Shown here: positions 1 through 9,059 of the stretch, in pieces
Position numbering within the stretch: the first letter of the stretch is position 1
Layout of the letters: the number at the start of each line of letters is the position of its first letter
NCBI RefSeq assembly: GCF_003600685.1
Contig: NZ_CP032084.1
Location: 4,588,001-4,652,000, forward strand
Direction of reading: 5' to 3'
Origin: Achromobacter sp. B7
Lineage (GTDB): Bacteria > Pseudomonadota > Gammaproteobacteria > Burkholderiales > Burkholderiaceae_B
DNA length: 64,000 nucleotides
Position numbers and translations under genes: made by a program
Notes under the pieces: generated by a model
Databases searched by the model: none
What the model saw: only the letters and a program-made list of their open reading frames with translations
Told to the model about the DNA's origin: nothing

Positions 1-446
1 GGCTTCTGGGTCGGGTGGTGGCGGTTCCCGGTGTACTTCCATGGCAGCACATCGGGCAACGGTGTCGCCGGCAGCGCCGGCTGGCCCTTGGCCAGCAAGT
101 AGGCTGACTCGTGCTGGTACGCCAAGAATCGCGCATTTGACTGGTATTGCTTGGCGAACACGATGTGGCCGACCACACGAAAGCCCGCCGCGCGCCAGGC
201 CGCGAAGAACCGATCCACCCGGTTCCAGCCATAGAACGAAATGCAGAACGCATCATCGCGAAGCACGCGGAACATCTGGGCAAACGCTGGCGTCATCCAT
301 TCATCGGTGCGGTCATTGGCGATGCTCCGACCGGAGCGGTCCACGTAGTTAACGAGGTACGGCGGATCGGTCAACACCAGGTCGACGCAACGATCTGGCA
401 AGGTGGGAAGAACGGACAGGCAATCGCCCAGGACAACACGACTCAT
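1..446 (-). CDS. DNA adenine/cytosine-N4 methyltransferase, 3' end cut by window edge
   Basis: Reading the minus strand from the ATG at 444-446 gives a protein beginning MSRVVLGDC with the catalytic motif TDPPY near residue 28. The visible part ends at TGNRHHPTQKP, so the C-terminal SAM-binding FxGxG motif would lie outside the window. Having the catalytic motif first, with HPTQKP before the SAM motif, is typical of beta-class amino-methyltransferases that modify the exocyclic N6 of adenine or N4 of cytosine. No restriction endonuclease is visible beside it, so it looks like an orphan or anti-restriction methylase of a mobile element. The open frame runs off the window, so true length is unknown. 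Confidence 0.85.
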   Translation of the reverse strand, partial: MSRVVLGDCLSVLPTLPDRCVDLVLTDPPYLVNYVDRSGRSIANDRTDEWMTPAFAQMFRVLRDDAFCISFYGWNRVDRFFAAWRAAGFRVVGHIVFAKQYQSNARFLAYQHESAYLLAKGQPALPATPLPDVLPWKYTGNRHHPTQK

Positions 447-746
447 GGTTGGCTCCTTGCGTGCAGCAATGTCAGCCGATCTGCATTGCACTGCACGGGG
501 CAGGCGGGCGCAGCCCACGAAAGCGCGGTCAAGGGACGTGGAATAAATAGCGAACGCGGTGAGCGGTTCATGCCGCGAAAGCCCTTGAAGATGGGGCCGC
601 GGCTACAAAGCCGCGCGCAGCGGCCCTAGCGTCCGTGCGGGAGTGGGATGCGACTGTATGCTCCGTGCAGTGCTTGTTGGTCTGCATGTGCCGAAGGTGG
701 CGCGTCGCCGGCGCGCCAGGCCCCGAGAGGGGCCATTGCAACCTCG
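447..746. other. Intergenic region with a conserved upstream block
   Basis: No convincing gene is seen here. Positions about 533-590 hold a block (GGGACGTGGAATA, then GCCGCGAAAGCCCTTG) that is repeated in degenerate form at 14583-14645. In both places it lies upstream of a minus-strand accessory gene: the methyltransferase here, and klcA at 14503. It may be a shared promoter or regulatory segment. Confidence 0.4.
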
Positions 747-1646
747 CTAGAAGAGCGACATCTGGCCAGCGGCAGCAGCTTGGCGGATGGCCTTTAGAAT
801 GGCCTGCGGCGGCGCATCGATCTCAGTCGATGGACTGTCGGCCGCCACCTGGTCGACGTGGATCTCGTCCATGGCCGCCGGCGCCTGCAGTAGCGCTCGA
901 GCGCCCTCCTCCGCTTCGCGACGGCGAAGCCGTGCGCCCCAGCCGCCCAGGATGTGTGCGGGCGTAAACCACTGCTCCCGGCACTCGCCCGTGAGGCCGT
1001 TGCCATGAATCACCACGGCCGGCACGTGCAAAAGCGCCAGCTGAATGAATGTCATATGCACGCAGCGCTGATCGATGTCGATTGCAGTCGCGTGCATGCA
1101 CCGCTGATAGTTCAGCTGCGCATCGTGCATCGCGTGCGCCGCCGCGATCAACATGCCGCCGGCGCCGCAGGCCGGCTCCAGTACGCGAACGAAACCGTGC
1201 GCGCTCGTCTTGTCGACCAAATCCTGGCCATTGCCCATCATCATGTTGCCCATCAGGCGCGACACCTCATAGGGCGTGAAGAATTGTCCGGCGCCGGCGT
1301 TGCCCATGTCGAGCATCATGAACGTGCTTCCCAGCACGTCGCCAAAGTCTGCTGCCTGAACCCGGACCTCGTAGGCCATGACCAGGTGCGAGAACGCTTG
1401 GACAAGCTGGTCGAGTTCGGCTCGCTCGTACTGAGCGATCACCTGCAGGTAGCGCTGTTCGCGCGCCTCGCGCTGCGCCAGATCTGCTCGGGCCAATGCG
1501 ATCGCGCAGACCTCCACCCAATCGGTCCAGACGCGGTCGATGCCGCGCGTACGCGCGACCTGCCGAATGAGGCTGACGATTTCTTTCTGATGGGCGTCGG
1601 CGCTGTTCAGGAAACGGCGTTGTTGTGCATTTGACGTTTTGGCCAT
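747..1646 (-). CDS. N-6 DNA methylase-like protein (HsdM-type fold)
   Basis: This 299-residue protein has the HsdM-type entry motif QFFTPYEVSRLM and the SAM-binding motif VLEPACGAGG, followed by an AIDID acidic loop as in N6-adenine methylases. After HGNGLT the chain runs into a short C-terminal tail without a recognisable NPPY/NPPF catalytic motif, so methyl transfer is uncertain. Proteins of this size are common on integrative elements of Pseudomonas and Burkholderiales. A GGAGAG ribosome site precedes the ATG at 1644-1646. It lies upstream of the partial methyltransferase on the same strand, separated by 300 bp. It could be a degenerate modification subunit or an anti-restriction factor. 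Confidence 0.75.
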   Translation of the reverse strand: MAKTSNAQQRRFLNSADAHQKEIVSLIRQVARTRGIDRVWTDWVEVCAIALARADLAQREAREQRYLQVIAQYERAELDQLVQAFSHLVMAYEVRVQAADFGDVLGSTFMMLDMGNAGAGQFFTPYEVSRLMGNMMMGNGQDLVDKTSAHGFVRVLEPACGAGGMLIAAAHAMHDAQLNYQRCMHATAIDIDQRCVHMTFIQLALLHVPAVVIHGNGLTGECREQWFTPAHILGGWGARLRRREAEEGARALLQAPAAMDEIHVDQVAADSPSTEIDAPPQAILKAIRQAAAAGQMSLF

Positions 1647-1740
1647 GTGGTCTCTCCGGTTGCCAGGGCGGGAATGCCCGGAACTTGAGAGGCACGGCGC
1701 AGCGCAGCGCTTGTATGTTGGTGCCAGGCCAGCATGGTAG

Positions 1741-2900
<1,160 letters not shown>

Positions 2901-2929
2901 CTTCAAAACGAGGACTCGCGAGCAGGGCC

Positions 2930-3720
2930 AAGATGCGCCCAGGCCTGACACCCCGGCTGGTCCCGTTCCGAGGACCATGCCGTCCGCCTTCTCCGGATCG
3001 GATAGCGTCTGAATGGCAGCAAGTTCGGCGGTTGAGAGGCGGGCGTGATCGGCATTATGGCGGGCGATCCCTTCTTCCGAGGAGGCTGTGAGCGAGCCCC
3101 ACCAGCAAATCCAGCCCGAGACGAAAGCTACTCTGCTTGCCACGTGCGCGCCAGACGTGGAATCGTTTGGGTGTGATGTCTATGCCGCATATCGCCCCAG
3201 CACGCCGATTTTCTTCGATCTGAACAATAACTTGCCGGAATTCGCTGGGCGGAATACAAGTACGGTCAGCCTCCAGAATCAGGCCACTCTCGGTCATGTC
3301 ACACCAAACCTGCAAGGAAGACCTTTGAAAGACGTTGACCTTGCTGCATTGCAGATCGCCTGCCGGGATTTGGCGAGAGGCGCCCTATGGTCAGAACAGG
3401 GAACACCCGAGATTGCCGTGGCGAAGCTTGCGGGCGAATTCATGCGGATCGTAGCTACGCAAGTCGCAGACGTGATCGAATGTGGTCGAGATCCCAACAT
3501 AGTCACACGTGCAGTCCGCTACCTGACCTATACCCATGTCGCTCCAGTCGGAGTCGATGTGAAATGGTGGTTCACTGAGTTGCTCTCTTGCCTAGTTGAA
3601 CTCGCCGTGCCATCAATGATCCAGACACCCGAATCCAGCGCTTTCCTGCTCGATGCGCAAGAAGGTATCGCGGAATCTTTGGGGCTGGGAGAGGACTAGA
3701 GGCGGGGGCCTAAAAGAGCC
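2930..3720 (+). repeat. Repeat module, copy 1 (matches 14660-15460)
   Basis: From AAGATGCGCCCAGGCCTGAC (2931) to about 3745 the sequence is closely similar to 14664-15480. It includes the whole hypothetical gene in each and a shared tail around CCTATACTGAACTGA. Divergence at scattered positions, many of them synonymous, shows that the duplication is old or the copies were acquired separately. After the tail the copies differ: copy 2 continues into a SRAP gene that copy 1 lacks. Confidence 0.8.
3088..3699 (+). CDS. Hypothetical protein, paralogue of the gene at 14821
   Basis: This 203-residue protein has no recognised domain. The GTG start follows a GGAGG only two bases away, which is close. 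Because similarity to the second copy starts at this same codon, I prefer it. The C-terminal two thirds (IACRDLARGALWSEQGTP through AFLLDAQEGIAESLG) looks mostly helical and is nearly identical between the two copies, while the first 60 residues vary more. Retention of an open frame in both copies suggests it is translated. Function unknown. Confidence 0.55.
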   Translation: MSEPHQQIQPETKATLLATCAPDVESFGCDVYAAYRPSTPIFFDLNNNLPEFAGRNTSTVSLQNQATLGHVTPNLQGRPLKDVDLAALQIACRDLARGALWSEQGTPEIAVAKLAGEFMRIVATQVADVIECGRDPNIVTRAVRYLTYTHVAPVGVDVKWWFTELLSCLVELAVPSMIQTPESSAFLLDAQEGIAESLGLGED

Positions 3721-3850
3721 CGGCCTATACTGAACTGACAGCTCCTTCCGACGCGTCAAGAAGAGGCAAGAGCTGCCCGCGATCGGCGTGAAATACGTAG
3801 CACTCAATACCTCGCCGGAGCCGGTTTGGATTTTCTGCTCCAATTGATGG

Positions 3851-4062
3851 TTGATGGGGGCCGGTGGGTATGTGGGAGAAGCGCGGGTAGCGGGTGGGCA
3901 TACCCTGTGGTCAAGCGCGTGGTCAGGCGGAGCCTGTCCACCGTTTGTCCATCAGCGGTTGTCCACGGGCCGAGCACAGCGAGCCGGGCGGTCGCCAAGC
4001 GATCATCCACATATCCACGGGTCCGGATAAACGTGTTTTGATGGGGTGTTTAGCGGCTAAAC
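3851..4062. repeat. Origin-like 212-bp repeat, copy 1
   Basis: This segment is about 95% identical to 17604-17816. It is rich in short motifs resembling DnaA boxes: TTGTCCATC, TTGTCCACG, ATCCACATATCCACGGG. It ends in a perfect KorB-type operator. Such clustering is expected of a plasmid-type replication or partition locus. There is no iteron set or adjacent replication initiator gene, so the role is unproven. Confidence 0.5.
4048..4062. promoter_or_regulatory. KorB-type operator (O_B) 1
   Basis: GTTTAGCGGCTAAAC is a perfect inverted repeat. Its 13-bp core TTTAGCGGCTAAA fits the O_B consensus TTTAGC-S-GCTAAA bound by KorB of IncP-1 plasmids. A KorB-like protein is encoded at 33761-34939. Confidence 0.8.
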
Positions 4063-4516
4063 AGACCGAAAGGTCTGCGATCGGCCAGCAGCGGTCCCCT
4101 GCTGGATGTGTCCGCTTCGACACCCTGTGTCCCATTCCCTCTTCCCAACGTGTATGGAAGTTGGACATTTTGACGTGCTCCGTCCAAAGTGGAAGACAAG
4201 GAATTTGCTTGACGTAACGCAGGGATGGCCGAGCCGCTTCCCACTAAGACGTGGCTGAGCAAGGCACCTTTTGGCATGTCGTCTGTGCTTTCAGATCCCC
4301 GGCCCTTAGCGCCTGGTGAAAATCTGACGGCGTATGAGCTTGGTGGAACCAGAGACGTCGTCCGCCCCGTGATGCGGAACGTTGGAAGGCCGATATCATG
4401 AAACCCATCCCTTCTGCCTCTTTTTCCTCGCCACGCGGGTTTCAAACTGAGGCACAACGGCGTGCCGCTCCACCGCGGCCCGTGGCTGCGACTAAAAGCG
4501 ATACGCGCACTTACAG

Positions 4517-5299
4517 TTAACGTCCGATGGTCCAAGGTGATTCGAGCATTAGCTTACTGAAGTCCCGCCGGACGAAACTGGAATCCTTGTAGGCCATTAC
4601 ATCTGCTAGACCTGTGCCCTGAGTAGTCTGCGGTCGATGTTTGAGGCTGTCGTACAGGATCTGCATAAAGCGCTCAGAAAATTCCGGCGGGCGTGGGTGC
4701 GCCATCTCGACAGCGTCCAGCTGCGCCGACGTGAAGTTGTCAATCCCCGCACCGACAAGGTCCATATTGGCACCTTCCGCAAGAAGCGCGGCGATTGGAA
4801 ACATGTGAGGTGAGATTCCATTCGTGGTGTGCAGCGCTATGGCAAGCCAAATCGTATGGCTGTCTGCTTGGGAAACTCCGCGACTGCGCAGGAAATTCTG
4901 CGCGGCGTTCGCGCCGTCCACCTCAAACCGCAACTGGCTCTGCTCGTAAGCACTCGTCACACCGAAGTCATGAAACATCGCTGCTACGTAGAGCAACTCC
5001 GGGTCATAACTAAGGTTTCTGCGGTTTCCTGCCAATGCCGCCCAATAGTAGACGCGAGTGGAGTGCTCGAAAAGGAGCTCGCCTTCTGCATCGCGGATGA
5101 GCTTGGCAGCGTCGCGTGCGAGATGACTGTCGGGAATTTTTACGCCTGCGACTTCAATTGGATTCGTCAAGGTTCGATCGTGCTCGCGAGGGAGGGCTTG
5201 CGCACGACTCGTCGCCGCTCCGCCTATCGCGCTGGCGGCTAGGACAGCAACGGCGAATGCCATCCAACCGCTCCAGATATAAGAACCAATTTTCATCAT
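4517..5299 (-). CDS. HD-domain protein, cyanamide hydratase-like, with signal peptide
   Basis: The 260-residue protein has a hydrophobic N-terminal segment (residues 8-34) ending near SRAQALPRE, which predicts export or membrane anchoring. The HD fold shows His79 (FEHSTRVYYW), the His110-Asp111 pair (AMFHDFGVT) and His157 (ALHTT). These sit in a pattern like the cyanamide hydratase/DDI2 branch, where a metal-bound HD site hydrates a nitrile-type group. A cytoplasmic paralogue lies at 8103-8762. The gene is downstream, on the same strand, of the CMD protein, cupin and MocR genes, so it may be in the same regulon. AGGAAA precedes the tandem ATG codons; either could be the start. The real substrate is unknown. 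Confidence 0.8.
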   Translation of the reverse strand: MMKIGSYIWSGWMAFAVAVLAASAIGGAATSRAQALPREHDRTLTNPIEVAGVKIPDSHLARDAAKLIRDAEGELLFEHSTRVYYWAALAGNRRNLSYDPELLYVAAMFHDFGVTSAYEQSQLRFEVDGANAAQNFLRSRGVSQADSHTIWLAIALHTTNGISPHMFPIAALLAEGANMDLVGAGIDNFTSAQLDAVEMAHPRPPEFSERFMQILYDSLKHRPQTTQGTGLADVMAYKDSSFVRRDFSKLMLESPWTIGR

Positions 5300-5502
5300 C
5301 TATTTCCTGTTAAGAAAGAACCCTGATTTCCGGCCGATCTCTTATCATCACCGCTTTCGCATGACGACCGAACCGGGACAGCTCGAAATGCGGGTGAAAG
5401 ACTGCGTCCCTGCTTTTATCGATCTGGAGACGCGAGGTCCAATGCGGGGGCTCGGCCGTCGGAGCGTCCAATAGAATATGGTGCAAAAACCTGCGAGATG
5501 GT

Positions 5503-5958
5503 TTAGTTTTCCTTCAAGACCAGGGGCGTGTTCCGGAAGCTGATGGCCATACGGTTATAGGTATTCATCAGGCCGATGGCGATGGTCAGATCAACCAATT
5601 CGCGCTCAGTGAAAACCGTGCTGGCAACGTCATAGGCCGAATCTGGCACACCGGTCTGCGCCACCAGCGTTACCGATTCGGTCCACGCAAGTGCTGCGCG
5701 CTCCCGCAAATCGAACAGGTGCCCCCCTTCCCGCCACGCCTGCACGAGCGCAAGCTTTTCAACCTTCACACCTCTCTTCAGCAGATCGCGTGTATGCATG
5801 TCGAGGCAATAGGCGCAATTGTTGATCTGCGAGACGCGCAGGTAAACCAGATCGACGAGCACCGGCGGCAGTTCGCTCTGCATTACGTAGCCATAGACGC
5901 CGCCGAGCGCTTGGACGCCTGCGGGCGCAATTTCGGTGTAGTTGAGCCGCATGTTCAT
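5503..5958 (-). CDS. Carboxymuconolactone decarboxylase/AhpD-family protein
   Basis: The 151-residue protein has the AhpD-type redox motif NNCAYCLDMHTRD, with Cys48, Cys51 and His55 in the usual CxxCxxxH spacing. Members of the group are alkylhydroperoxidase-like thiol enzymes rather than true decarboxylases. A GGAGCG ribosome site precedes the ATG. The upstream cupin gene ends 24 bp before it, so the two are probably cotranscribed from the MocR side. A protective or thiol-redox role in the HD/cupin pathway is an inference from neighbours. Confidence 0.88.
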   Translation of the reverse strand: MNMRLNYTEIAPAGVQALGGVYGYVMQSELPPVLVDLVYLRVSQINNCAYCLDMHTRDLLKRGVKVEKLALVQAWREGGHLFDLRERAALAWTESVTLVAQTGVPDSAYDVASTVFTERELVDLTIAIGLMNTYNRMAISFRNTPLVLKEN

Positions 5959-5982
5959 GGGTTCGCTCCTTGAAACGGTGCT

Positions 5983-6399
5983 TTAGTTGAATGGGGTAGT
6001 CAGCGCTTTGTCGTTGCTGTCTGTGACGAACACGGCGAGCAGCTTTGCAGGCTTTGTTTCGCTTGCATTGGCGCTTATGCGGTGCACCGCGCCGGGCTCC
6101 TCGAAGAAGCTCTCGCCGGCATGGTAGATGCGCTTCGGACCGTCATCCACTTGGGATTCGATGTCGCCGGATACGACGAAGGCATAGATGAAAGCTGAGT
6201 TCGCATGCTTATGCGCGGGCGACGCTGCCCCCGGCGCGTAATCGACGACGACAGCGGTCAATGACTTGCCCGGGATGTTAGGTATGCCGCGATGAAAGTT
6301 CGGTGTGACGATTTCAGTAGGGCCATGTGCAGATACTGGCGCGGCGATACTGAAGGTCATCGCTAAGCCGGCTGCTGCTAGGATGGATCGTAAGTTCAT
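5983..6399 (-). CDS. Secreted cupin-domain protein
   Basis: I start it at the ATG giving MNLRSILAAAGLAM, because this opens a clear signal peptide ending at VSAHG and an AAAGGAG lies about 10 bases upstream. A longer frame to 6459 adds a polar leader and is less likely. The mature part is a single cupin barrel with the metal-binding pattern SPAHKHANSAF, then GESFFEEPGAVHR. It would be a small periplasmic metal-bound barrel protein. It is the middle gene of the MocR-cupin-CMD set on the minus strand. Substrate unknown. Confidence 0.85.
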   Translation of the reverse strand: MNLRSILAAAGLAMTFSIAAPVSAHGPTEIVTPNFHRGIPNIPGKSLTAVVVDYAPGAASPAHKHANSAFIYAFVVSGDIESQVDDGPKRIYHAGESFFEEPGAVHRISANASETKPAKLLAVFVTDSNDKALTTPFN

Positions 6400-6518
6400 G
6401 GATGTCGGGCTCCTTTGTGCTCCCGAATTGTCGGGTGACATCGAGGCACGCAACAGCACCAGGAACGAACATTTTCAATGCACCAAGAAGCAACCGCGTA
6501 GAGGTGGCCGCTCTTCCG

Positions 6519-7928
6519 TCAGTTGCGCGGGCGAACGAGGTTCAGCAGACGGGAACAGTTGGCCCATAGCGTGTCTTCGTTCAGATTTGTGACCCCAAGC
6601 AGCAGTCCCTGCTGAGTCGGATTGCTCAAGTACCAAGGCGAAAGAGGCACTGGCGCCAAGCCTACACTTCGCGCACGCAGAGCGATATCGACATCCGACG
6701 AGGAGTCGGGAAGCTTGGCCACGACGGTCATTCCTGCGGCGGGCTGCACCTTGAGCGACTCCCTAGCCTGCTCGTTCAGACATCGAACGAGGGCTTCCTG
6801 CCGGGCAGCGTAAAGGCGCTTCATGCGCCTCAAATGGCGAAGATAGTGTCCGTCGTGCATGAACTCGGTCACAGCGTGCTGCACTGAAGAAGCAGGGGCC
6901 GGCGCAAGGCAGGCGACAACGTCACCGAAGCGGGGGGCCATATCCGGCGGGACCACCAGAAATCCTAACCGTAGGGCGGGGCTAATTGTCTTGCTGAAGG
7001 TTCCTATGTGCAGCACACGTCCATGCTCATCAAGCGAGGCGAGCGCCGGTGCGGCCCGTCCCTTCAACTGCAGCTCCCCGAGATAATCGTCCTCGACGAT
7101 AAAGGCGTCGTGATTTTTGGCCCAGCAGAGAAGGGAAATTCGTCGCGCAAGTGACATTGTTGTGCCCAGCGGCGCATGCTGCCCAGGCGTCACCACCGCG
7201 AGGACCGCCTCGGGGGCCATCCGAACTCCTGCGTCAGTATCGAGTCCGTCCCCGTCTACTGGCACCCCTGTCACGGTCATGCCTGCCAGGCCCAGCGCCC
7301 GACGCGTGAGCGGAAATCCGGGGTCTTCCATCCAGGCTTGTCCGCCCTCAACTCGCAAGCCGCGAATCGCCAGATTGAGTGCGCCGGCGAAACCTGCCGT
7401 GACGAAGACCTGCGAGGGACTGCATCGAAGCCCGCGTGAGACGCCCAGATAGGCCGCGATCTCCTGGCGCAGGTGGGGCTCGCCGCGTGGATCAGGGTAC
7501 CCTACAGGAGCCGCAGAAGCGCGGCGCGCTGCCCGCGCGTGAATGCGTGACCAGAGCTTGAATGGGAAGGCATCCTGCGCTGGAACACCCATTTGAAACG
7601 CCAGGGGAGCCACGCTAAATTCGTAGAATAGATCAGGAAGCGGCGGCGCCTCCGGAGACCACCTAATGGCCGCGGGAACCGGCCGCGCCGCTACCCGCGT
7701 GCCGGCCGCGCCTAGGCCGATCGCGAGTTGCTCGTCGATCAGGCGTTCGTAGGCGGCCCGCACAGTTCCTCTCGACACACCGAGCTGGGCGGCCAAATCC
7801 GACCAGGATGGCAACCGCGCACCTACCGCGAGCTGCCCCGACTCGATCGCGCCTCTAATCGAGTTGTAGATTTGCACCGAGAGCGGAATGCCTCCTGAGC
7901 GTTCGAGGCCGACAGAAAGGGTTGCCAT
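6519..7928 (-). CDS. MocR-family regulator (GntR HTH fused to PLP aminotransferase domain)
   Basis: The N-terminus is a GntR winged helix (LPSWSDLAAQLGVSRGTVRA) joined to a type I aminotransferase fold with the PLP-lysine motif IGTFSKTISPALRLGF and the D-Y pair VEDDYLGE. This is the MocR/GabR/PdxR layout, in which a small amine or PLP adduct controls DNA binding. I choose the ATG at 7926-7928 (MATLSVGLERSGG), although no strong ribosome site precedes it. A longer frame reaches 8009. It heads a minus-strand run with the cupin and CMD genes and is divergent from the HD gene at 8103. Two direct GCTAGCG repeats in the gap are a likely operator. Confidence 0.88.
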   Translation of the reverse strand: MATLSVGLERSGGIPLSVQIYNSIRGAIESGQLAVGARLPSWSDLAAQLGVSRGTVRAAYERLIDEQLAIGLGAAGTRVAARPVPAAIRWSPEAPPLPDLFYEFSVAPLAFQMGVPAQDAFPFKLWSRIHARAARRASAAPVGYPDPRGEPHLRQEIAAYLGVSRGLRCSPSQVFVTAGFAGALNLAIRGLRVEGGQAWMEDPGFPLTRRALGLAGMTVTGVPVDGDGLDTDAGVRMAPEAVLAVVTPGQHAPLGTTMSLARRISLLCWAKNHDAFIVEDDYLGELQLKGRAAPALASLDEHGRVLHIGTFSKTISPALRLGFLVVPPDMAPRFGDVVACLAPAPASSVQHAVTEFMHDGHYLRHLRRMKRLYAARQEALVRCLNEQARESLKVQPAAGMTVVAKLPDSSSDVDIALRARSVGLAPVPLSPWYLSNPTQQGLLLGVTNLNEDTLWANCSRLLNLVRPRN

Positions 7929-8028
7929 GGACGCGATAGTACATCCGGAATTTTCGATCTTGGGCCTGTTCGAGGTGCCGCGCGCGGCGTAACTTTCTTC
8001 TTCCACCACCGACGGTCAGTCCCCCACG

Positions 8029-8045
8029 GCTAGCGTGAGCTAGCG
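8029..8045. promoter_or_regulatory. Candidate MocR operator (direct repeat)
   Basis: GCTAGCG occurs twice with starts 10 bp apart (8029 and 8039), about one helical turn. It lies in the gap between the MocR gene and the divergent HD gene. MocR proteins often bind paired direct repeats. This is a positional inference. Confidence 0.4.
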
Positions 8046-8102
8046 GGTGCGACGCGGAAGCGTGACCAGAAAACTCATGTACTACACAATTCGAGCTACC
8101 CA

Positions 8103-8762
8103 ATGACCCAAGATATAACCGCCCCGACGAACGGATTACGCGACATCGCGATCCCCGACAGCCCGTTGGCGCGCCACGCAGCCCAGCTCATTCGAGACAC
8201 CGAAAGTGAGCTGTTATTCAATCATTCGACACGGGTCTATCTTTGGGGCGCGCTGTTGGGCGAAAGAAATGGGATTTCCTTCGACCCAGAGCTGCTCTAC
8301 GTTGCATCCATGTTCCACGATATCGGCCTGACGTCGGACTATCGAGAAAGCGAACTTCGCTTCGAAGTGGACAGCGCCAACGCGGCGCGCGCTTTTCTGC
8401 GCAGCCATCATGTCGACGAGGCGGACGTAACGACGGTGTGGGCCGCTATCGCACTCCATACGACGCCGGGCATTCCCGAGCATATGCACGGCGAAATCGC
8501 GCTGGTACAAGCCGGTGCCGGGATGGACGTGGCTGGACGGGGCTTCGATGCGATCACCAGGGAGCAACGCGCAGCGGTCGTCAAGACCTACCCTCGGGGC
8601 GCGGATTTCGCCGCGAGCATTATTGATGCTTTCTATGAGGGAATGAAGCATCGCCCTGGCACTACGTTTGGCACGTTTAATGATGATTTCTTGGCTCACA
8701 AGGATCCGAGCTTCGAACGCGTGAACGTGTGCAGCATCATCCTGAATTCCAGGTGGGGTTGA
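8103..8762 (+). CDS. HD-domain protein, cyanamide hydratase-like, cytoplasmic
   Basis: The 219-residue protein is a paralogue of 4517-5299 without the signal peptide. HD residues are His41 (FNHSTRVYLW), His72-Asp73 (SMFHDIGLT) and His119 (ALHTT). The stretch LRFEVDSANAARAFLR is shared with the paralogue and with cyanamide hydratase-type enzymes. It is transcribed away from the MocR gene across a 174-bp gap, the usual arrangement for a MocR target. The pair of compartment-specific HD enzymes flanking cupin and CMD genes suggests one detoxification or catabolic unit. The substrate cannot be read from sequence. Confidence 0.82.
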   Translation: MTQDITAPTNGLRDIAIPDSPLARHAAQLIRDTESELLFNHSTRVYLWGALLGERNGISFDPELLYVASMFHDIGLTSDYRESELRFEVDSANAARAFLRSHHVDEADVTTVWAAIALHTTPGIPEHMHGEIALVQAGAGMDVAGRGFDAITREQRAAVVKTYPRGADFAASIIDAFYEGMKHRPGTTFGTFNDDFLAHKDPSFERVNVCSIILNSRWG

Positions 8763-9059
8763 GCGGACGGTTTGCCTCAGGGCTCGCGTCCCATCCTATT
8801 CATGCAAGCCAGCTGAGTCGAAGTCGAGGCGTGACTCCGCTATCGGCCTGATGCTGACCAGCGACAAAGTGCAATGTCATGTCACATCCTCAACTATTCG
8901 GACGACTCGCTTCAACACGGATGATCTGATCGCCATGCAGGGTTGGAGTCCATGCTGGTAACCAACTGACACCACCAGATCTACAAAACCAGCTTTCCCC
9001 AATGTGAAGATCAATTCATCTACACCCTACCAACGCAAAGGAAATAAAGATAGCTTGCC
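8763..9059. other. Intergenic region, nothing recognised
   Basis: About 300 bp between the convergent HD gene and the glxA-type gene. I see no gene, clear terminator or known repeat in it. Confidence 0.5.

Larger units (their letters stand above)
3700..4516. other. Long intergenic region with origin-like repeat
   Basis: No credible gene is seen. The reading frames here have poor codon use and no ribosome sites. The stretch holds the tail of the repeat module, the 212-bp origin-like repeat (3851-4062) and a KorB-type operator. After the operator a short inverted repeat (AGACCGAAAGGTCT, about 4063-4076) could be a weak terminator or a protein site. Confidence 0.6.

Noticed and set aside
4050..4535. 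161-residue minus-strand frame after the origin-like repeat
   Set aside because: It has no ribosome site, poor codon use and no recognisable motif, and it overlaps regulatory repeats.
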